64,000 bases of DNA from Streptomyces sp. Act143 (GCF_003143935.1 NZ_QFRX01000001.1:5331383-5395382), one strand, 5' to 3'. Shown: positions 33,834 through 43,116, numbered from the stretch's first letter. Made by a program: numbers and translations. The notes: generated by a model not told the origin, from the sequence alone.

Positions 33834-33911
33834 TCAGCGTTGGCCGGCCTTGCGGCCGTGGTTGGCCTTCTTCTTGCGGCGGTCCTTCTTCTTGCGGGCG
33901 CGCTTCGACAT
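33834..33911 (-). CDS. bL37-like small ribosomal protein
   Basis: A 25-residue very basic peptide, MSKRARKKKDRRKKKANHGR plus KAGQR. The pattern K/R-rich stretch then KKANHGRK is that of the actinobacterial ribosomal mini-protein bL37, which lines the 50S subunit. GAAGGGAG lies about 10 nt ahead of the ATG. It is 31 nt downstream of an SDR gene on the same strand. Too short for routine gene callers; the motif and the strong ribosome site make it a real gene in my view. Confidence 0.8.
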   Translation of the reverse strand: MSKRARKKKDRRKKKANHGRKAGQR

Positions 33912-33942
33912 AGGGCTCAACTCCCTTCAGGAAGAAAGAACT

Positions 33943-34752
33943 TCAAGCGGTACGGCCGACCAGCAGGTCTGCGAGCCTGCTGAGGCGCCGCACCGTGCGG
34001 TCCTCGGCCGCGGCCGGGGCCGGGTCGACGCGCTCGGTGCGGTCGTAGTAGGCGCCGTTGACGATCTCGACGGCCGGGTCGCACAGCCGGACCACATGGG
34101 TCGCGCCCTCGGCGGGCGTGCCGCCTTCATGGGCGTACAGCGGGAGCATGGCGGTGTCGCAGACCCCGGGATGCACGGAGACGGCGGTGACGCGCGGATC
34201 GGCGGCGAAGACCGTCAGGGCCAGCTGGGACTGGGCGTACGCGGCGAGCCGGGAGTAGCGGCGGGCGCGGTTGGGATCGGCCCAGGAGATCGACGCCGTG
34301 CGGTGCAGCGAGGAGGACACGTTGACCACGCGGCCGCCCGGGTCGCTGGTGAGGGCCGGCTCCAGCAGACAGGTCAGCAGGTAGTGGGCGAGAAAGTTGA
34401 CCTGGAAGGCGATCTCGTTGCCGTCGGCGGTGACGGTATGCCGCTCGGGCGCCGCCATGCCGGCGTTGTTGACGAGGGCGTCCAGGTGCGGGTGCTCGAC
34501 GACGACCTTGTGGGCGAGGCTCTCCACCTGGTCCAGGCGCGTGAAGTCCGCGCCGTAGGTGCGCAGTCGGTCGGCGTCGACGCCCGCCTCGGCGACGAGC
34601 CGGTCGGCGGCCGCGAGGGCGTCCTCGGCGGTGCGGCCGTGCAGCAGCACGGTGGCGCCGCGCTCGGCGAGCTGCCGAGCGGTCTCGTACCCGATGCCGG
34701 AGGTGGCCCCGGTGACCAGGACGGTGCGGGAGGAAGAGGGTGAAATAGGCAT
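33943..34752 (-). CDS. Short-chain dehydrogenase/reductase (SDR)
   Basis: 269 residues. TGATSGIG near the N-terminus, NNAGMA (~92-97) and the catalytic serine in NVSSSLH are present. The usual YxxxK appears as YAQSQL with Gln at the Lys position, so the active-site lysine is not conserved. That is unusual and suggests altered or lost catalysis. ATG at 34752 with AAGGA upstream. The bL37-like gene follows 31 nt after its stop. Substrate unknown. Confidence 0.8.
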   Translation of the reverse strand: MPISPSSSRTVLVTGATSGIGYETARQLAERGATVLLHGRTAEDALAAADRLVAEAGVDADRLRTYGADFTRLDQVESLAHKVVVEHPHLDALVNNAGMAAPERHTVTADGNEIAFQVNFLAHYLLTCLLEPALTSDPGGRVVNVSSSLHRTASISWADPNRARRYSRLAAYAQSQLALTVFAADPRVTAVSVHPGVCDTAMLPLYAHEGGTPAEGATHVVRLCDPAVEIVNGAYYDRTERVDPAPAAAEDRTVRRLSRLADLLVGRTA

Positions 34753-35418
34753 GTTTCCTTCAGGGGTGTGGGCACGCTGCAGCACGGCCCCCTCTCGGGC
34801 GGCGAGCGTGCGAAGGCGAAGGGTGAGGGGCGCCGGACGGGGGTCACGGCGCCCCTCGGGTCGCTGAGCGCGCGTCAGCGGGACGCGGGCGCGTGTGGAC
34901 AGCGCTGCTCACGACGGGGCGGCCGAGACGGACTCGGCGGCCGGTCGAAGAGGAGCCAGGCGCTGTGCACGGGAACCATCGAAGCCGTCCCGCAGGGTCC
35001 GGGCAAGCTCAAGTCCCCTTCTCTGACGGGTCCCTGATGAGGAGATACGGGGTCTTGACGGGCGCGTCCGTGGCCCTGGCGAGCGAGAGGGAAGCGGGGG
35101 CCCGCTCCGGAGCGCCGGGGATCACGGAGACCTTCGTGACTCGGTGGGGGACGGATGGCGTGCGGTGCCGGGGCCCCGGCACCGCACGGCCCGCACACGG
35201 ACGCGGGCGACAGGACGACGACCGGCGTGGTGTGCGGGCACACGCCCTCGGACGTGCACCGGCCGCCTCCAACCGCCGCGGAGTGGGGACTCCGGACAGC
35301 CACCGAGGCCGCTGACGCCCACGGCCTCAGCGGCGGCCGACGGGGAATCTAGCGGCCGTAGAAGCCGGAACCGCCCTGGTCAGGAATTTGCGGCACTCAT
35401 ACGGCCGTTGCGGCGACG
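34753..35418. other. About 660 bp without a recognisable gene
   Basis: Several frames are open by chance in this GC-rich stretch, including one of 142 codons on the minus strand (34875-35303), but none has a ribosome site, conserved motif or plausible residue composition. No RNA gene, repeat or terminator was recognised. It separates the SDR gene from the membrane sensor unit. Confidence 0.5.
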
Positions 35419-35469
35419 CCGTCAAGGTCCCGTCAAACCGACCTGAGAAAGCGTCAGAAGAGCGTCAAC
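35419..35469 (+). promoter_or_regulatory. Four-half-site OmpR-type box (candidate KdpE site)
   Basis: CCGTCAAG (35419), CCGTCAAA (35430), GCGTCAGA (35451) and GCGTCAAC (35462): offsets 0, 11, 32, 43. It ends 85 bp before the membrane sensor gene at 35555. Confidence 0.8.
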
Positions 35470-35554
35470 GCCGGCCGCCGGTGACCGGATCCGGCCGCAG
35501 ACTGGCCGACAACGGGGGGCGGGCGACCGTCCGTGGCGTGATGTTGGAGGAACC

Positions 35555-37111
35555 GTGACGATCACGGCCGGCACGGCGCAGACACCGCGGAAGCCTGACT
35601 CACGGCCGACAGGGGTGATCCCGCCGGACGGCAGCCCCGGACCTGGGAGTGGCGGGGGATCGCGGACGGGCGATCCGGGTCCGGGACGGCCACGCCCGAG
35701 ACAGCAGGCCGTGGCCGCGCGGGCCGCTCTGCGCCGCCGCCTGCGGGCCACCGTGCCCGCGCGGCTGCGCCTCCTGCGCGCGGCCACGGTCCTGCTCACC
35801 GCCGCCCTCACGGTGCTGCTCCTGCTGGCCGGACTGGCCGCGAACGGCACCTGGGACGCCGTGGCCGACCAGGACGCACCCCGCACCATCAGCGCCGCCG
35901 ACCTCAGCCTCGCCCTCGACGACATGGATGCGCAGGCCGCCAACATGCTGCTGGCGAACGGGGCACGGCTGCGGACGCCGTACGACAAGGCAGTCGGCTT
36001 CTACGGCGACGCCCGCCGCGACATCGGGCACGAACTGCGCACGCTCGCCGTCGCCGCCCAGGGCGACCGTGGCGACGAGAAGAGGGTCGAGAACCTCACG
36101 GACGATTTCGCCGAGTACCAGGAACTCATCGGCCGCGCCCTGGAGAACGACGGCCGCGAGGGCGGCAGGACGGCCGCCGTGGCCGACTACCGGAGGGCGA
36201 CGGACCTGTTGCGGACGCGGCTCCTGCCGGCGGCGGCGAAGTTGGTGTCGTCGAACGACGCCGCCTTCGAGGAGCGGTACACCGCCGCCCGCTCCACCCT
36301 CACCGCCCAACTCGTCACGGTCGCAGCGCTGGGCCTGCTGCTGCTCGCCGTGCTCGGCGCCCTCCAGTGGTACCTGGCACGCAGCTTCCGCCGCATTTTC
36401 AACCCCGGCGTCCTGGCCGCCACCGTCTGCGCCCTGACCGCCGTCGTCCTCGGTACGGCGATGCTGTCCGCCTCCGCCGAGCACCTGCGCGGAGCCCGCC
36501 GCGACGCCTTCGACTCCGTCGTCGCCCTCTCCCGTGCGCGTGCCGTCGCCTACGACGCCAACGCCGACGAGAGCCGCTACCTCCTCGACCCCGAGCGGCG
36601 CGAGCGGTACGAGCGGTCGTTCCTCGCCAAGTCCCAGGAGCTGTACGGCATCGAGGGCGCGACCCTGTCGTCGTACGACTCCCGGCTCGCCACCACCTGG
36701 CAGGCGTACCGGTCGGACCACGGCGACCTGCGCTTCACCGGCGAGTTCCGCCGAGAGCTCGACAACATCACCTTTGTGGGGGAGCGGGACGCCGCGGAGC
36801 GGACCGTCGAGGCGTACGCCGTCTACCAGCGCGACGACCGCAGGATCCGGGCACTGGTCGCGGCCGGGAAGGAGCGGGAGGCCACCGAGTTCTGCATGGG
36901 CTGGGAACCCGGCACCTCCAACGCGCACTTCGGGGCCTGGATGACCGCACTGGACAAGGTCACGGACATCAACCGGGCCCACTTCACCGCCTCCGTGCGG
37001 GCGGGCCGGTCGTCGGTGAGCGGGCTGCTGCCGTGGGCGATGGGACTGCTGCTCGCAGCGGCGGTCCTCACCATGCTCGGGCTGCGGCCGCGGCTGGCGG
37101 AGTTCCGCTGA
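35555..37111 (+). CDS. Membrane sensor-like protein, no output domain
   Basis: 518 residues. A Pro/Gly-rich N-terminal tail of about 60 residues is followed by a membrane helix (LLTAALTVLLLLAGLAA), an extracytoplasmic helical domain, a second helix pair (VTVAALGLLLLAVLGALQWYL, then LAATVCALTAVVLGTAMLSA), another helical domain and a last helix before the end. The layout resembles nitrate/chemotaxis sensor input domains, but no HAMP or kinase part is present. GTG at 35555 follows GGAGG. It sits behind an OmpR-type box and next to the antiporter gene. Confidence 0.55.
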   Translation: MTITAGTAQTPRKPDSRPTGVIPPDGSPGPGSGGGSRTGDPGPGRPRPRQQAVAARAALRRRLRATVPARLRLLRAATVLLTAALTVLLLLAGLAANGTWDAVADQDAPRTISAADLSLALDDMDAQAANMLLANGARLRTPYDKAVGFYGDARRDIGHELRTLAVAAQGDRGDEKRVENLTDDFAEYQELIGRALENDGREGGRTAAVADYRRATDLLRTRLLPAAAKLVSSNDAAFEERYTAARSTLTAQLVTVAALGLLLLAVLGALQWYLARSFRRIFNPGVLAATVCALTAVVLGTAMLSASAEHLRGARRDAFDSVVALSRARAVAYDANADESRYLLDPERRERYERSFLAKSQELYGIEGATLSSYDSRLATTWQAYRSDHGDLRFTGEFRRELDNITFVGERDAAERTVEAYAVYQRDDRRIRALVAAGKEREATEFCMGWEPGTSNAHFGAWMTALDKVTDINRAHFTASVRAGRSSVSGLLPWAMGLLLAAAVLTMLGLRPRLAEFR

Positions 37112-37185
37112 AGGGGAGCGGTGCTGCTCGACGTGCGGCTCCCGGGCCGAAGAACGACCCGTCGCGGCAAGAGCCGGCGCGGCGC

Positions 37186-38751
37186 TCAGGCGCCGGCCAG
37201 CCGTGCCTCCTCCAGGTCCAGGGACCGCTGGAGCCTTCTGCGGGTCGTGTCGCTGATGGTGTGGTTGTCGTAGAGGCGCTGCAGTTCCGACGCCTCGACG
37301 GCGATCAGGTCGCGGCGCAGCTGGCGATAGACGAGGTCGGCGGAGCCGGACGGGTCGGTGTCCTCGTTCAGGCGGTCGCGGGCGTCGTCGAGGCGGGCGG
37401 TGAGGCCGCGACGGAGGCGGTCCAGAACGACGTCCGGTACGGCCTCAAGTTCGGCGAGTTCGTCGAGGCGCCGGATGCCCGCGCCGGCCAGGCGGCAGCG
37501 GGCGGCGGCTTCCTCCCGCTCGGTGTGGTCGGGCTCCAGGGCGATGCCGGAGCGGCGTACGACGGGGGCGAGGGTGAAGCCCTGGACGACGAGGGTGACG
37601 ACCACGACGGAAGTGGTGAGGACCAGGACCAGCGGACGGTCGGCCAGGGAGGCGCCCGCCTTCGTGGTCTCCGGGATCGACAGGGCCGCCGCCAGCGGGA
37701 CGACCCCCCGGGTGCCGGCCCAGGTCAGCACCAGCGGCACCCGCCAGTTCATCCGCTGGATGCCGCCCTTGCGCTGCACGAGCGCCGACAGTGGCGCCAG
37801 CCACAGCAGCCGTACGGCGATCAGCGTGGCGGCCACCGCGAGGGCGTAGAGCGGCCAGGCTCGGTCGCCGTCGTCCAGGGCCCGGACCTGCGCGGGCAGG
37901 GCCAGCCCGATGAGAGAGAACACGACGCTCTCCAGCAGGAACACCACCGTGCCGTACACGGCGTGCAGTTGAAGGCGGATGCGGGCGTTGGTGAGTCGGT
38001 CGCCACGTCCGCCGAGGACGACGCCCGCGACCACGACCGAGGTGACGCCGGAGGTGTGGGCGGCCTCCGCGAGGACGTAGGCCGCGTACGGGGTGACCAG
38101 GGCTATCACCGTCTCCAGGACCGGGTCCTCGGTGCGCCTGCGGATCAGCGCGACCACCCCGGCGACCGCGGCGCCGATCACCGTGCCGCCGCCCGCCAGC
38201 ACGGCGAACTCGGCGCCCGCGGCACCCCAGCCGGCCGCCGCCGACGCCACCGCCACACTCGCCGCGACCCGGAACAGCACCAGCGAGGTCGCGTCGTTGA
38301 ACAGGCTCTCCGCCTGGACGAGGACCTGCACCTTCGGCGGCAGGGAGAGACGTCTGCCGAGCGCGGTCACCGCCACCGGGTCGGTGCTGGCCAGCACCGC
38401 GCCCAGCACGAACGCCATCTGCCATGACAGCGGCGTGATCCCGGACGCCACCCAGCCGACGGCCGCCGCCGAGGCCAGCACCAGGCCGACGGACAGCACA
38501 CCGACCGGCCTCCACACGGCCTTCAGCTCACGCCACGACAGTTCCTCGGCGCTGGCGTACAGCAGCGGAGGCAGCACGACCAGGCCGATGATCTCCGGGC
38601 TGATCTCGATCTGCGGGGTGCCCGGCAGCAGCGCGACGGCGAGACCGGCGACCACGAGCAGGGAGGGGGCTGGAATGTGCCGGCGTCGGGCGAAGGTCGC
38701 CACCAGCGTGGCGAGTACCACGAGTGCCAGAACCGTACCTACGCCGCGCAT
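37186..38751 (-). CDS. Na+/H+ antiporter, CPA1 family
   Basis: 521 residues from ATG 38751, with about 12 membrane helices (VGTVLALVVLATLVATFARR at the start) and the CPA1 ion site motif in helix 5 (ESLFNDATSLVLFRV, the ND pair at about residues 147-148). The C-terminal ~120 residues are cytoplasmic and helical. An upstream GTG (38820) would add 23 residues. It exchanges Na+ or K+ for protons across the membrane. It shares a promoter region with the first kdpD-like gene and its OmpR-type box. Confidence 0.88.
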   Translation of the reverse strand: MRGVGTVLALVVLATLVATFARRRHIPAPSLLVVAGLAVALLPGTPQIEISPEIIGLVVLPPLLYASAEELSWRELKAVWRPVGVLSVGLVLASAAAVGWVASGITPLSWQMAFVLGAVLASTDPVAVTALGRRLSLPPKVQVLVQAESLFNDATSLVLFRVAASVAVASAAAGWGAAGAEFAVLAGGGTVIGAAVAGVVALIRRRTEDPVLETVIALVTPYAAYVLAEAAHTSGVTSVVVAGVVLGGRGDRLTNARIRLQLHAVYGTVVFLLESVVFSLIGLALPAQVRALDDGDRAWPLYALAVAATLIAVRLLWLAPLSALVQRKGGIQRMNWRVPLVLTWAGTRGVVPLAAALSIPETTKAGASLADRPLVLVLTTSVVVVTLVVQGFTLAPVVRRSGIALEPDHTEREEAAARCRLAGAGIRRLDELAELEAVPDVVLDRLRRGLTARLDDARDRLNEDTDPSGSADLVYRQLRRDLIAVEASELQRLYDNHTISDTTRRRLQRSLDLEEARLAGA

Positions 38752-38847
38752 GCCGACCGTCCCCCAGGGGGCCTCGAAGAGAGCCACCGTGGCTCCCCGG
38801 CCGACCAGACTTCCCGGCACACCGCCTTCACCCTAACCGGCCAGGGG

Positions 38848-38898
38848 ACGTCAAGTCAGTGTCAAGGTCCCCGGGACCGGCGCCAAGGAAGCGCTAAG
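38848..38898 (+). promoter_or_regulatory. Four-half-site OmpR-type box (candidate KdpE site)
   Basis: ACGTCAAG (38848), GTGTCAAG (38859), GCGCCAAG (38880), GCGCTAAG (38891): offsets 0, 11, 32, 43. It lies between the CPA1 antiporter (minus) and the KdpD-like gene (plus), 93 bp before the latter. Confidence 0.8.
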
Positions 38899-38991
38899 AA
38901 GCGCCCCGGGCACCCGCCGGACGCGCTTCGGTAGGAGAAGTGACCCGCCTCCTTGAGGAGTTGAGCCAGTGAGCGGAGCGCGTGGGCGGCG

Positions 38992-41493
38992 ATGAGTGGT
39001 GACGTACGGCCCGGACGACTGAAGGTCTACCTCGGGGCGGCCCCGGGGGTGGGCAAGACCTACCGGATGCTCGACGAGGGGCGCCGCCGGGCCGCCCGGG
39101 GCGCGGACGTCGTGGTCGGCTTCGCCGAGTGCCACGGCCGGCCACGTACCGAGGCCATGCTGGACGGCCTGGAGACCGTCCCCCGGGTCCGCTGCGACTA
39201 CCGCGGCGGACGGTTCGAGGAGATGGACCTCGACGCGGTGCTGGCCCGCCGCCCGCAGGTGGCGATCGTCGACGAGTTCGCCCACAGCAACGTCCCCGGC
39301 GGCGGCCGCAACGCCAAGCGCTGGCAGGACGTCGAGGTGCTGCTCGCCGCGGGCATCGACGTGATCACCGCGCTGAACGTCCAGCACCTGGCCTCCCTCA
39401 ACGACGTCGTCGAGAAGATCACGGGGGTGCCGCAGCACGAGACGGTGCCGGACGACGTCGTACGGCGGGCCACACAGATCGAACTCGTCGACATGCCGCC
39501 CGAGGGCCTGCGGCGGCGGATGGCGCACGGCAACATCCACGCCCCCGAGAAGGTCGACGCGGCCCTCGCCAACTACTTCCGGCCCGGGAATCTGACCGCG
39601 CTGCGACAACTGGCCCTGCTGTGGACGGCCGACCGGGTCGACGAGGCACTCACCAGTTACCGCGCCGAGCACTCCATCGGCGGGGTGTGGGAGACCCGGG
39701 AGCGGGTCGTGGTCGCGCTGACCGGTGGTCCCGAGGGGGACACGCTGATCCGGCGGGCCGCCCGGATCGCCGCCCGGTCGGCCGGGGGCGACCTCCTCGC
39801 CGTGCATGTGGCCCGCAGCGACGGCCTGGCCGCCGGAGTCTCGCACGCCTCACTGACCCGTCAGCGGCGACTGGTGGAGGACCTCGGGGGCAGCTACCAC
39901 TCCGTGGTGGGCGACGACATCGCCACCGCCCTGGTCGACTTCGCCCGCGCCGAGAACGCCACCCAGCTGGTGCTGGGCACCAGCCGCCGGAGCCGTCTGG
40001 AACGGTTCCTGACCGGTCCGGGCACCGGGGAGACCGTCACCGAGCTGTCCGGCGACATCGACGTTCACCGGGTCACCCACGAGCGCGCCGGACGCGGCAC
40101 CCTGCTGCCGTCCCGCCGCCGGACCCTGTCGACCGGGCGGCTGGTCGCGGGCCCCGTGGCCGGGCTGGTGCTGCCGGTGCTGCTCACCCTCGTCCTGGAC
40201 CGGCTGCGTGGCCCCCTCGATCTCACCAGCGAAGCGCTGCTGTTCCTGCTCGCGGTGGTGGGCGTGGCCTGCATCGGCGGGGTCGCCTCCGCGCTGATCG
40301 CGTCGGTGACGGCGTCCCTGCTGCTCAACTACTGGTTCATCCCGCCCATCGGCGCGTTCACCCTCGACGACCCCAACGCCCTGATCGCGCTCGGCGTGTT
40401 CGCGGTGGTGGCCGCGACGGTGGCCGCCGTCGTCGACCGCTCCCTGCGCCTGTCCCGCCGCTCGGCCCGCGCCACCGCCGAGGCCGAGACCATGTCGTCG
40501 CTGGCCGGCAGCATCGTGCGCGGCGGCGCGACCATCCCGGCCCTGCTCGAACGCACCCGCGAGACCTTCGGCATGGACTCGGCGGAACTCGTCGAGGAAC
40601 CGCCCGACGGCGACGGAGCCACCGCTGTGCCCGCCGGCCCGGACGCGTATCTGGTGCTGCGCGGACGTACGCTCTCCTCCTCGGAGCGACGGGTGCTGGC
40701 CGCGTTCGCCGCGCACGTCGGGGCCGCCGTCGAACGGGCCCGGCTGGCCGAGGCGGCGGCCGAGGTGGAGCCCGTGAAGGCCGCCGACCGGATGCGTACG
40801 GCGCTGCTCCGGGCGGTCGGCCACGACCTGCGCACCCCGCTCGCCGCCGGCTGGGCCGCGGTGACCTCGCTACGCAGCCGGGACGTGGAGTTCAGCCCTG
40901 AGGACCGCGACGAACTGCTCGCCACCGCCGACGAGTCCATGGCCAGGCTCAGCCGCCTGGTGGAGAACCTCCTGGACCTGAGCCGCCTGGAGGCGGGCGT
41001 CCTCGCCCTCGACCTGCGGGCCACCGCACTGGAGGAGGTCCTCCCGGCGGCGCTCATGGACGTCCCGGAGGTCGACGTGCGCGACGTCGAGGAGATCCCG
41101 CCGGCGCTCGCCGACCCGCCCCTGCTGGAGCGGGTGATCGCCAACCTGGCCGCCAACGCGGCCCGCCACACCCCGTCCGGCACCAGGGTGCTCGTGACCG
41201 CCAGCGCCCTGGCCGGCCGGGTCGAACTGCGGGTCGTGGACCGCGGCCCCGGACTGCCGCCGACCGGCCGGGAACGCCTCTTCGAGCCCTTCCAGCGGCT
41301 CGGCGACACCGACAACACCACCGGCCTCGGCCTGGGCCTCGCCCTGGCACGCGGTCTGACCGAGGCGATGAACGGCACCCTCACCCCCGAGGACACCCCG
41401 GGCGGCGGCCTGACGATGGTCGTGTCACTGCCCCTCGCCCCCCAGCCGGAGATCGTGCACCCACGAGGTGCGCAGAGCGTAGGAGGCGCCTGA
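38992..41493 (+). CDS. KdpD-type sensor kinase, first copy
   Basis: 833 residues with the full KdpD plan: N-terminal KdpD domain with Walker A (GAAPGVGKTY, ~15-24) and VDEFAHSN, a USP-like domain at about 235-360, a DUF4118 block of four membrane helices (~380-485; LLLNYWFIPPIGAFTL), a GAF-like region, HisKA with the phosphoacceptor in RAVGHDLRTPLA (Gly replaces the usual Ser before His) and an HATPase (NAARHTPSG; GLGLGLALARGL). No response regulator is adjacent. The gene is coupled by TGATG to the DUF4118 gene. Its partner may be the KdpE at 50051, but this is not visible. Confidence 0.88.
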   Translation: MSGDVRPGRLKVYLGAAPGVGKTYRMLDEGRRRAARGADVVVGFAECHGRPRTEAMLDGLETVPRVRCDYRGGRFEEMDLDAVLARRPQVAIVDEFAHSNVPGGGRNAKRWQDVEVLLAAGIDVITALNVQHLASLNDVVEKITGVPQHETVPDDVVRRATQIELVDMPPEGLRRRMAHGNIHAPEKVDAALANYFRPGNLTALRQLALLWTADRVDEALTSYRAEHSIGGVWETRERVVVALTGGPEGDTLIRRAARIAARSAGGDLLAVHVARSDGLAAGVSHASLTRQRRLVEDLGGSYHSVVGDDIATALVDFARAENATQLVLGTSRRSRLERFLTGPGTGETVTELSGDIDVHRVTHERAGRGTLLPSRRRTLSTGRLVAGPVAGLVLPVLLTLVLDRLRGPLDLTSEALLFLLAVVGVACIGGVASALIASVTASLLLNYWFIPPIGAFTLDDPNALIALGVFAVVAATVAAVVDRSLRLSRRSARATAEAETMSSLAGSIVRGGATIPALLERTRETFGMDSAELVEEPPDGDGATAVPAGPDAYLVLRGRTLSSSERRVLAAFAAHVGAAVERARLAEAAAEVEPVKAADRMRTALLRAVGHDLRTPLAAGWAAVTSLRSRDVEFSPEDRDELLATADESMARLSRLVENLLDLSRLEAGVLALDLRATALEEVLPAALMDVPEVDVRDVEEIPPALADPPLLERVIANLAANAARHTPSGTRVLVTASALAGRVELRVVDRGPGLPPTGRERLFEPFQRLGDTDNTTGLGLGLALARGLTEAMNGTLTPEDTPGGGLTMVVSLPLAPQPEIVHPRGAQSVGGA

Positions 41494-42296
41494 TGAGCAC
41501 CGAGAGCAGCAGGTGGACGCTGCACCGCACGACAACCGGCACGAAGCCGGGGGACCGGCCGCTGCGGGACCGGGTCGCCCTGGCCGTCGGCTTCCTCGCC
41601 CCCTTCCTGGTGGCGCTCGCCCTGGTGCCGTTCCGCACCGATCTGTCCCACACCAACGCGGCGCTGATCCTCGTCGTGGCGGTGGTCGCGGTCGCCGCGC
41701 TCGGCAGCCGTACGGCCGGTGTGCTCGCGGCGCTGTCGGCGGCGGCCTGGTTCGACTTCTTCCTCACCCGCCCGTACCAGACCTTCGACATCACGGCTTC
41801 CGGTGACATCGAGACGGCGGTGCTCCTGCTGGTCGTCGGCCTGATCGTGGCCCAACTCGCCGCCCGTGCCCGCCGGCTGGAGGTCGTCACGGTGACGGAT
41901 GCGGGCTATCTCGCCCGTATCCACGCCACCGCCGACCTCGTGCAGTCCGCCAGGTCCGCGGACACCGTCGTCGACCATGTCCGCGGTGAACTGACCGGCC
42001 TCCTCGGTCTGCGCGCCTGCCGTTTCGAGTACGGGACGCTGCTCGGGCAGCCGCCGCGGCTACGGGCGGACGGTGGCGTGACCGTGGGCCGGCGGTTCCG
42101 GGACGTCGACCTGGACGGCTGGCCCGAGGGCGAGATCGAGCTGCGCGCCTATGGCAACGGGCATTACCTCGGCCGCTTCATGCTCACCCCCGGCCCCGGC
42201 CCGGTGCCACCGCTTCGGGCGCGGCTCGTCGCGGTGACGCTGGCCGACCAGACGGGGGCGGCGCTGGACACGGCGGGGCCCCTTCGCGAGGAGTGA
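41493..42296 (+). CDS. DUF4118 membrane protein without kinase domain
   Basis: 267 residues. Four membrane helices (~30-125: VALAVGFLAPFLVALALVP and so on, with DFFLTRPYQTFDI, the KdpD-type helix 2-3 turn) are followed by a cytoplasmic domain resembling a GAF sensor. This is exactly the membrane plus GAF section of KdpD with the kinase parts missing. It may modulate the KdpD encoded just upstream by forming mixed dimers (inference). Translational coupling: TGA and ATG overlap by one base. Confidence 0.7.
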   Translation: MSTESSRWTLHRTTTGTKPGDRPLRDRVALAVGFLAPFLVALALVPFRTDLSHTNAALILVVAVVAVAALGSRTAGVLAALSAAAWFDFFLTRPYQTFDITASGDIETAVLLLVVGLIVAQLAARARRLEVVTVTDAGYLARIHATADLVQSARSADTVVDHVRGELTGLLGLRACRFEYGTLLGQPPRLRADGGVTVGRRFRDVDLDGWPEGEIELRAYGNGHYLGRFMLTPGPGPVPPLRARLVAVTLADQTGAALDTAGPLREE

Positions 42297-42391
42297 GACG
42301 GCCCTTACGCGATCTCGACGGGCCGGGCTTCGACATCCTGATGACGGGCGTTCAGCCGGATCCGGTGGACCGTCGCGGCGGAACAGGAGGG

Positions 42392-42949
42392 TCACTCCAG
42401 CCCGGAGACCTTGAACACGGTCTCGGCGGTCTCGCGGTCGATGCGTTCCGCGACGCGGCGCAGCACCGTCGCTCCGCACATCAGGGAGCCGAGGGCGGCG
42501 GCTCTGCGGGCGTCCTCGTCGACTCGGTGCCACAGGCCGGGATTGTTCACCAGGACCTGCGGATCGATCTCGACCCGGTCGCCGAACGCGTCTCGCAGGA
42601 CGAGGCGTTGGGAGACGCCTTCCAAGCAGCGCACCGAGACCAGCAGGTCGGTGCGGACCCGGCGGGTGCGCAGCAGCCACCGAGAGGCCAGCCAGCCCTC
42701 ACCAGCGGTGACCCGCGGCGGGCACAGCGCCAGGAACAGCAGCACCGCCAGGGTGGTCCACAGTGTGCCGCGCACCACCGTGAGGCTGCCGGCTCCCCAG
42801 TCGAACACGAACAGCAGGCCGAGCAGGGCCGTCGAGCAGCGGATGGAGCTGTACATATCTCCCGCCCAGCGGTGGTCGTGCACCACCGGGCCCTGTTTCT
42901 GCGCGTCTGCGGGGAACAGGTCGTGTTCCTCGTCGTTGCGGCGTCCCAT
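42392..42949 (-). CDS. Membrane protein with PH-like domain (paralogue of 30161-30682)
   Basis: 185 residues from ATG 42949. Two hydrophobic segments (SSIRCSTALLGLLFVFDWGAG; TTLAVLLFLALCPPRV) precede a beta-rich domain (VTAGEGWLASRWLLRTRRVRTDLLV; DAFGDRVEIDPQVLVNNPGLWHRV) matching the protein at 30161. A frame start at 42997 would overlap the regulatory box, so 42949 is used. It lies 41 bp from an OmpR-type box on the minus strand. Function unknown; the duplication flanking the K+ region and shared regulation are the main clue. Confidence 0.62.
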   Translation of the reverse strand: MGRRNDEEHDLFPADAQKQGPVVHDHRWAGDMYSSIRCSTALLGLLFVFDWGAGSLTVVRGTLWTTLAVLLFLALCPPRVTAGEGWLASRWLLRTRRVRTDLLVSVRCLEGVSQRLVLRDAFGDRVEIDPQVLVNNPGLWHRVDEDARRAAALGSLMCGATVLRRVAERIDRETAETVFKVSGLE

Positions 42950-42989
42950 AGGGCAGACGGTAGAGACCGGCTGAGCGCGGGCGACGCAC

Positions 42990-43029
42990 CTTGACACGAC
43001 TCTGACGGGTACGCGGCTGTTTTTGACAC
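42990..43029 (-). promoter_or_regulatory. OmpR-type box upstream of the PH-like membrane protein gene
   Basis: On the minus strand GTGTCAAA (43029), CCGTCAGA (43008) and GTGTCAAG (42997), i.e. three strong half-sites at the expected 11- and 21-bp steps; a fourth at 43040 is poor. Confidence 0.65.
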
Positions 43030-43065
43030 CGTTCCGGCGGCGGGGGAGTCGCCCGGATCACACGC

Positions 43066-43116
43066 CCGTCAAGGCGCCGTCAAGGTCCGCCGGTTCGGCG
43101 CGAAGAACGCGCAAGG
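43066..43116 (+). promoter_or_regulatory. Four-half-site OmpR-type box (candidate KdpE site)
   Basis: CCGTCAAG (43066), CCGTCAAG (43077), GCGCGAAG (43098), GCGCAAGG (43109): offsets 0, 11, 32, 43. It ends 108 bp upstream of the KimA-like gene. Confidence 0.8.

Noticed and set aside
34875..35303. 142-codon minus-strand frame in the 660-bp gap
   Set aside because: No start signal, no homologous pattern, Pro/Arg/Ser-rich as expected by chance.
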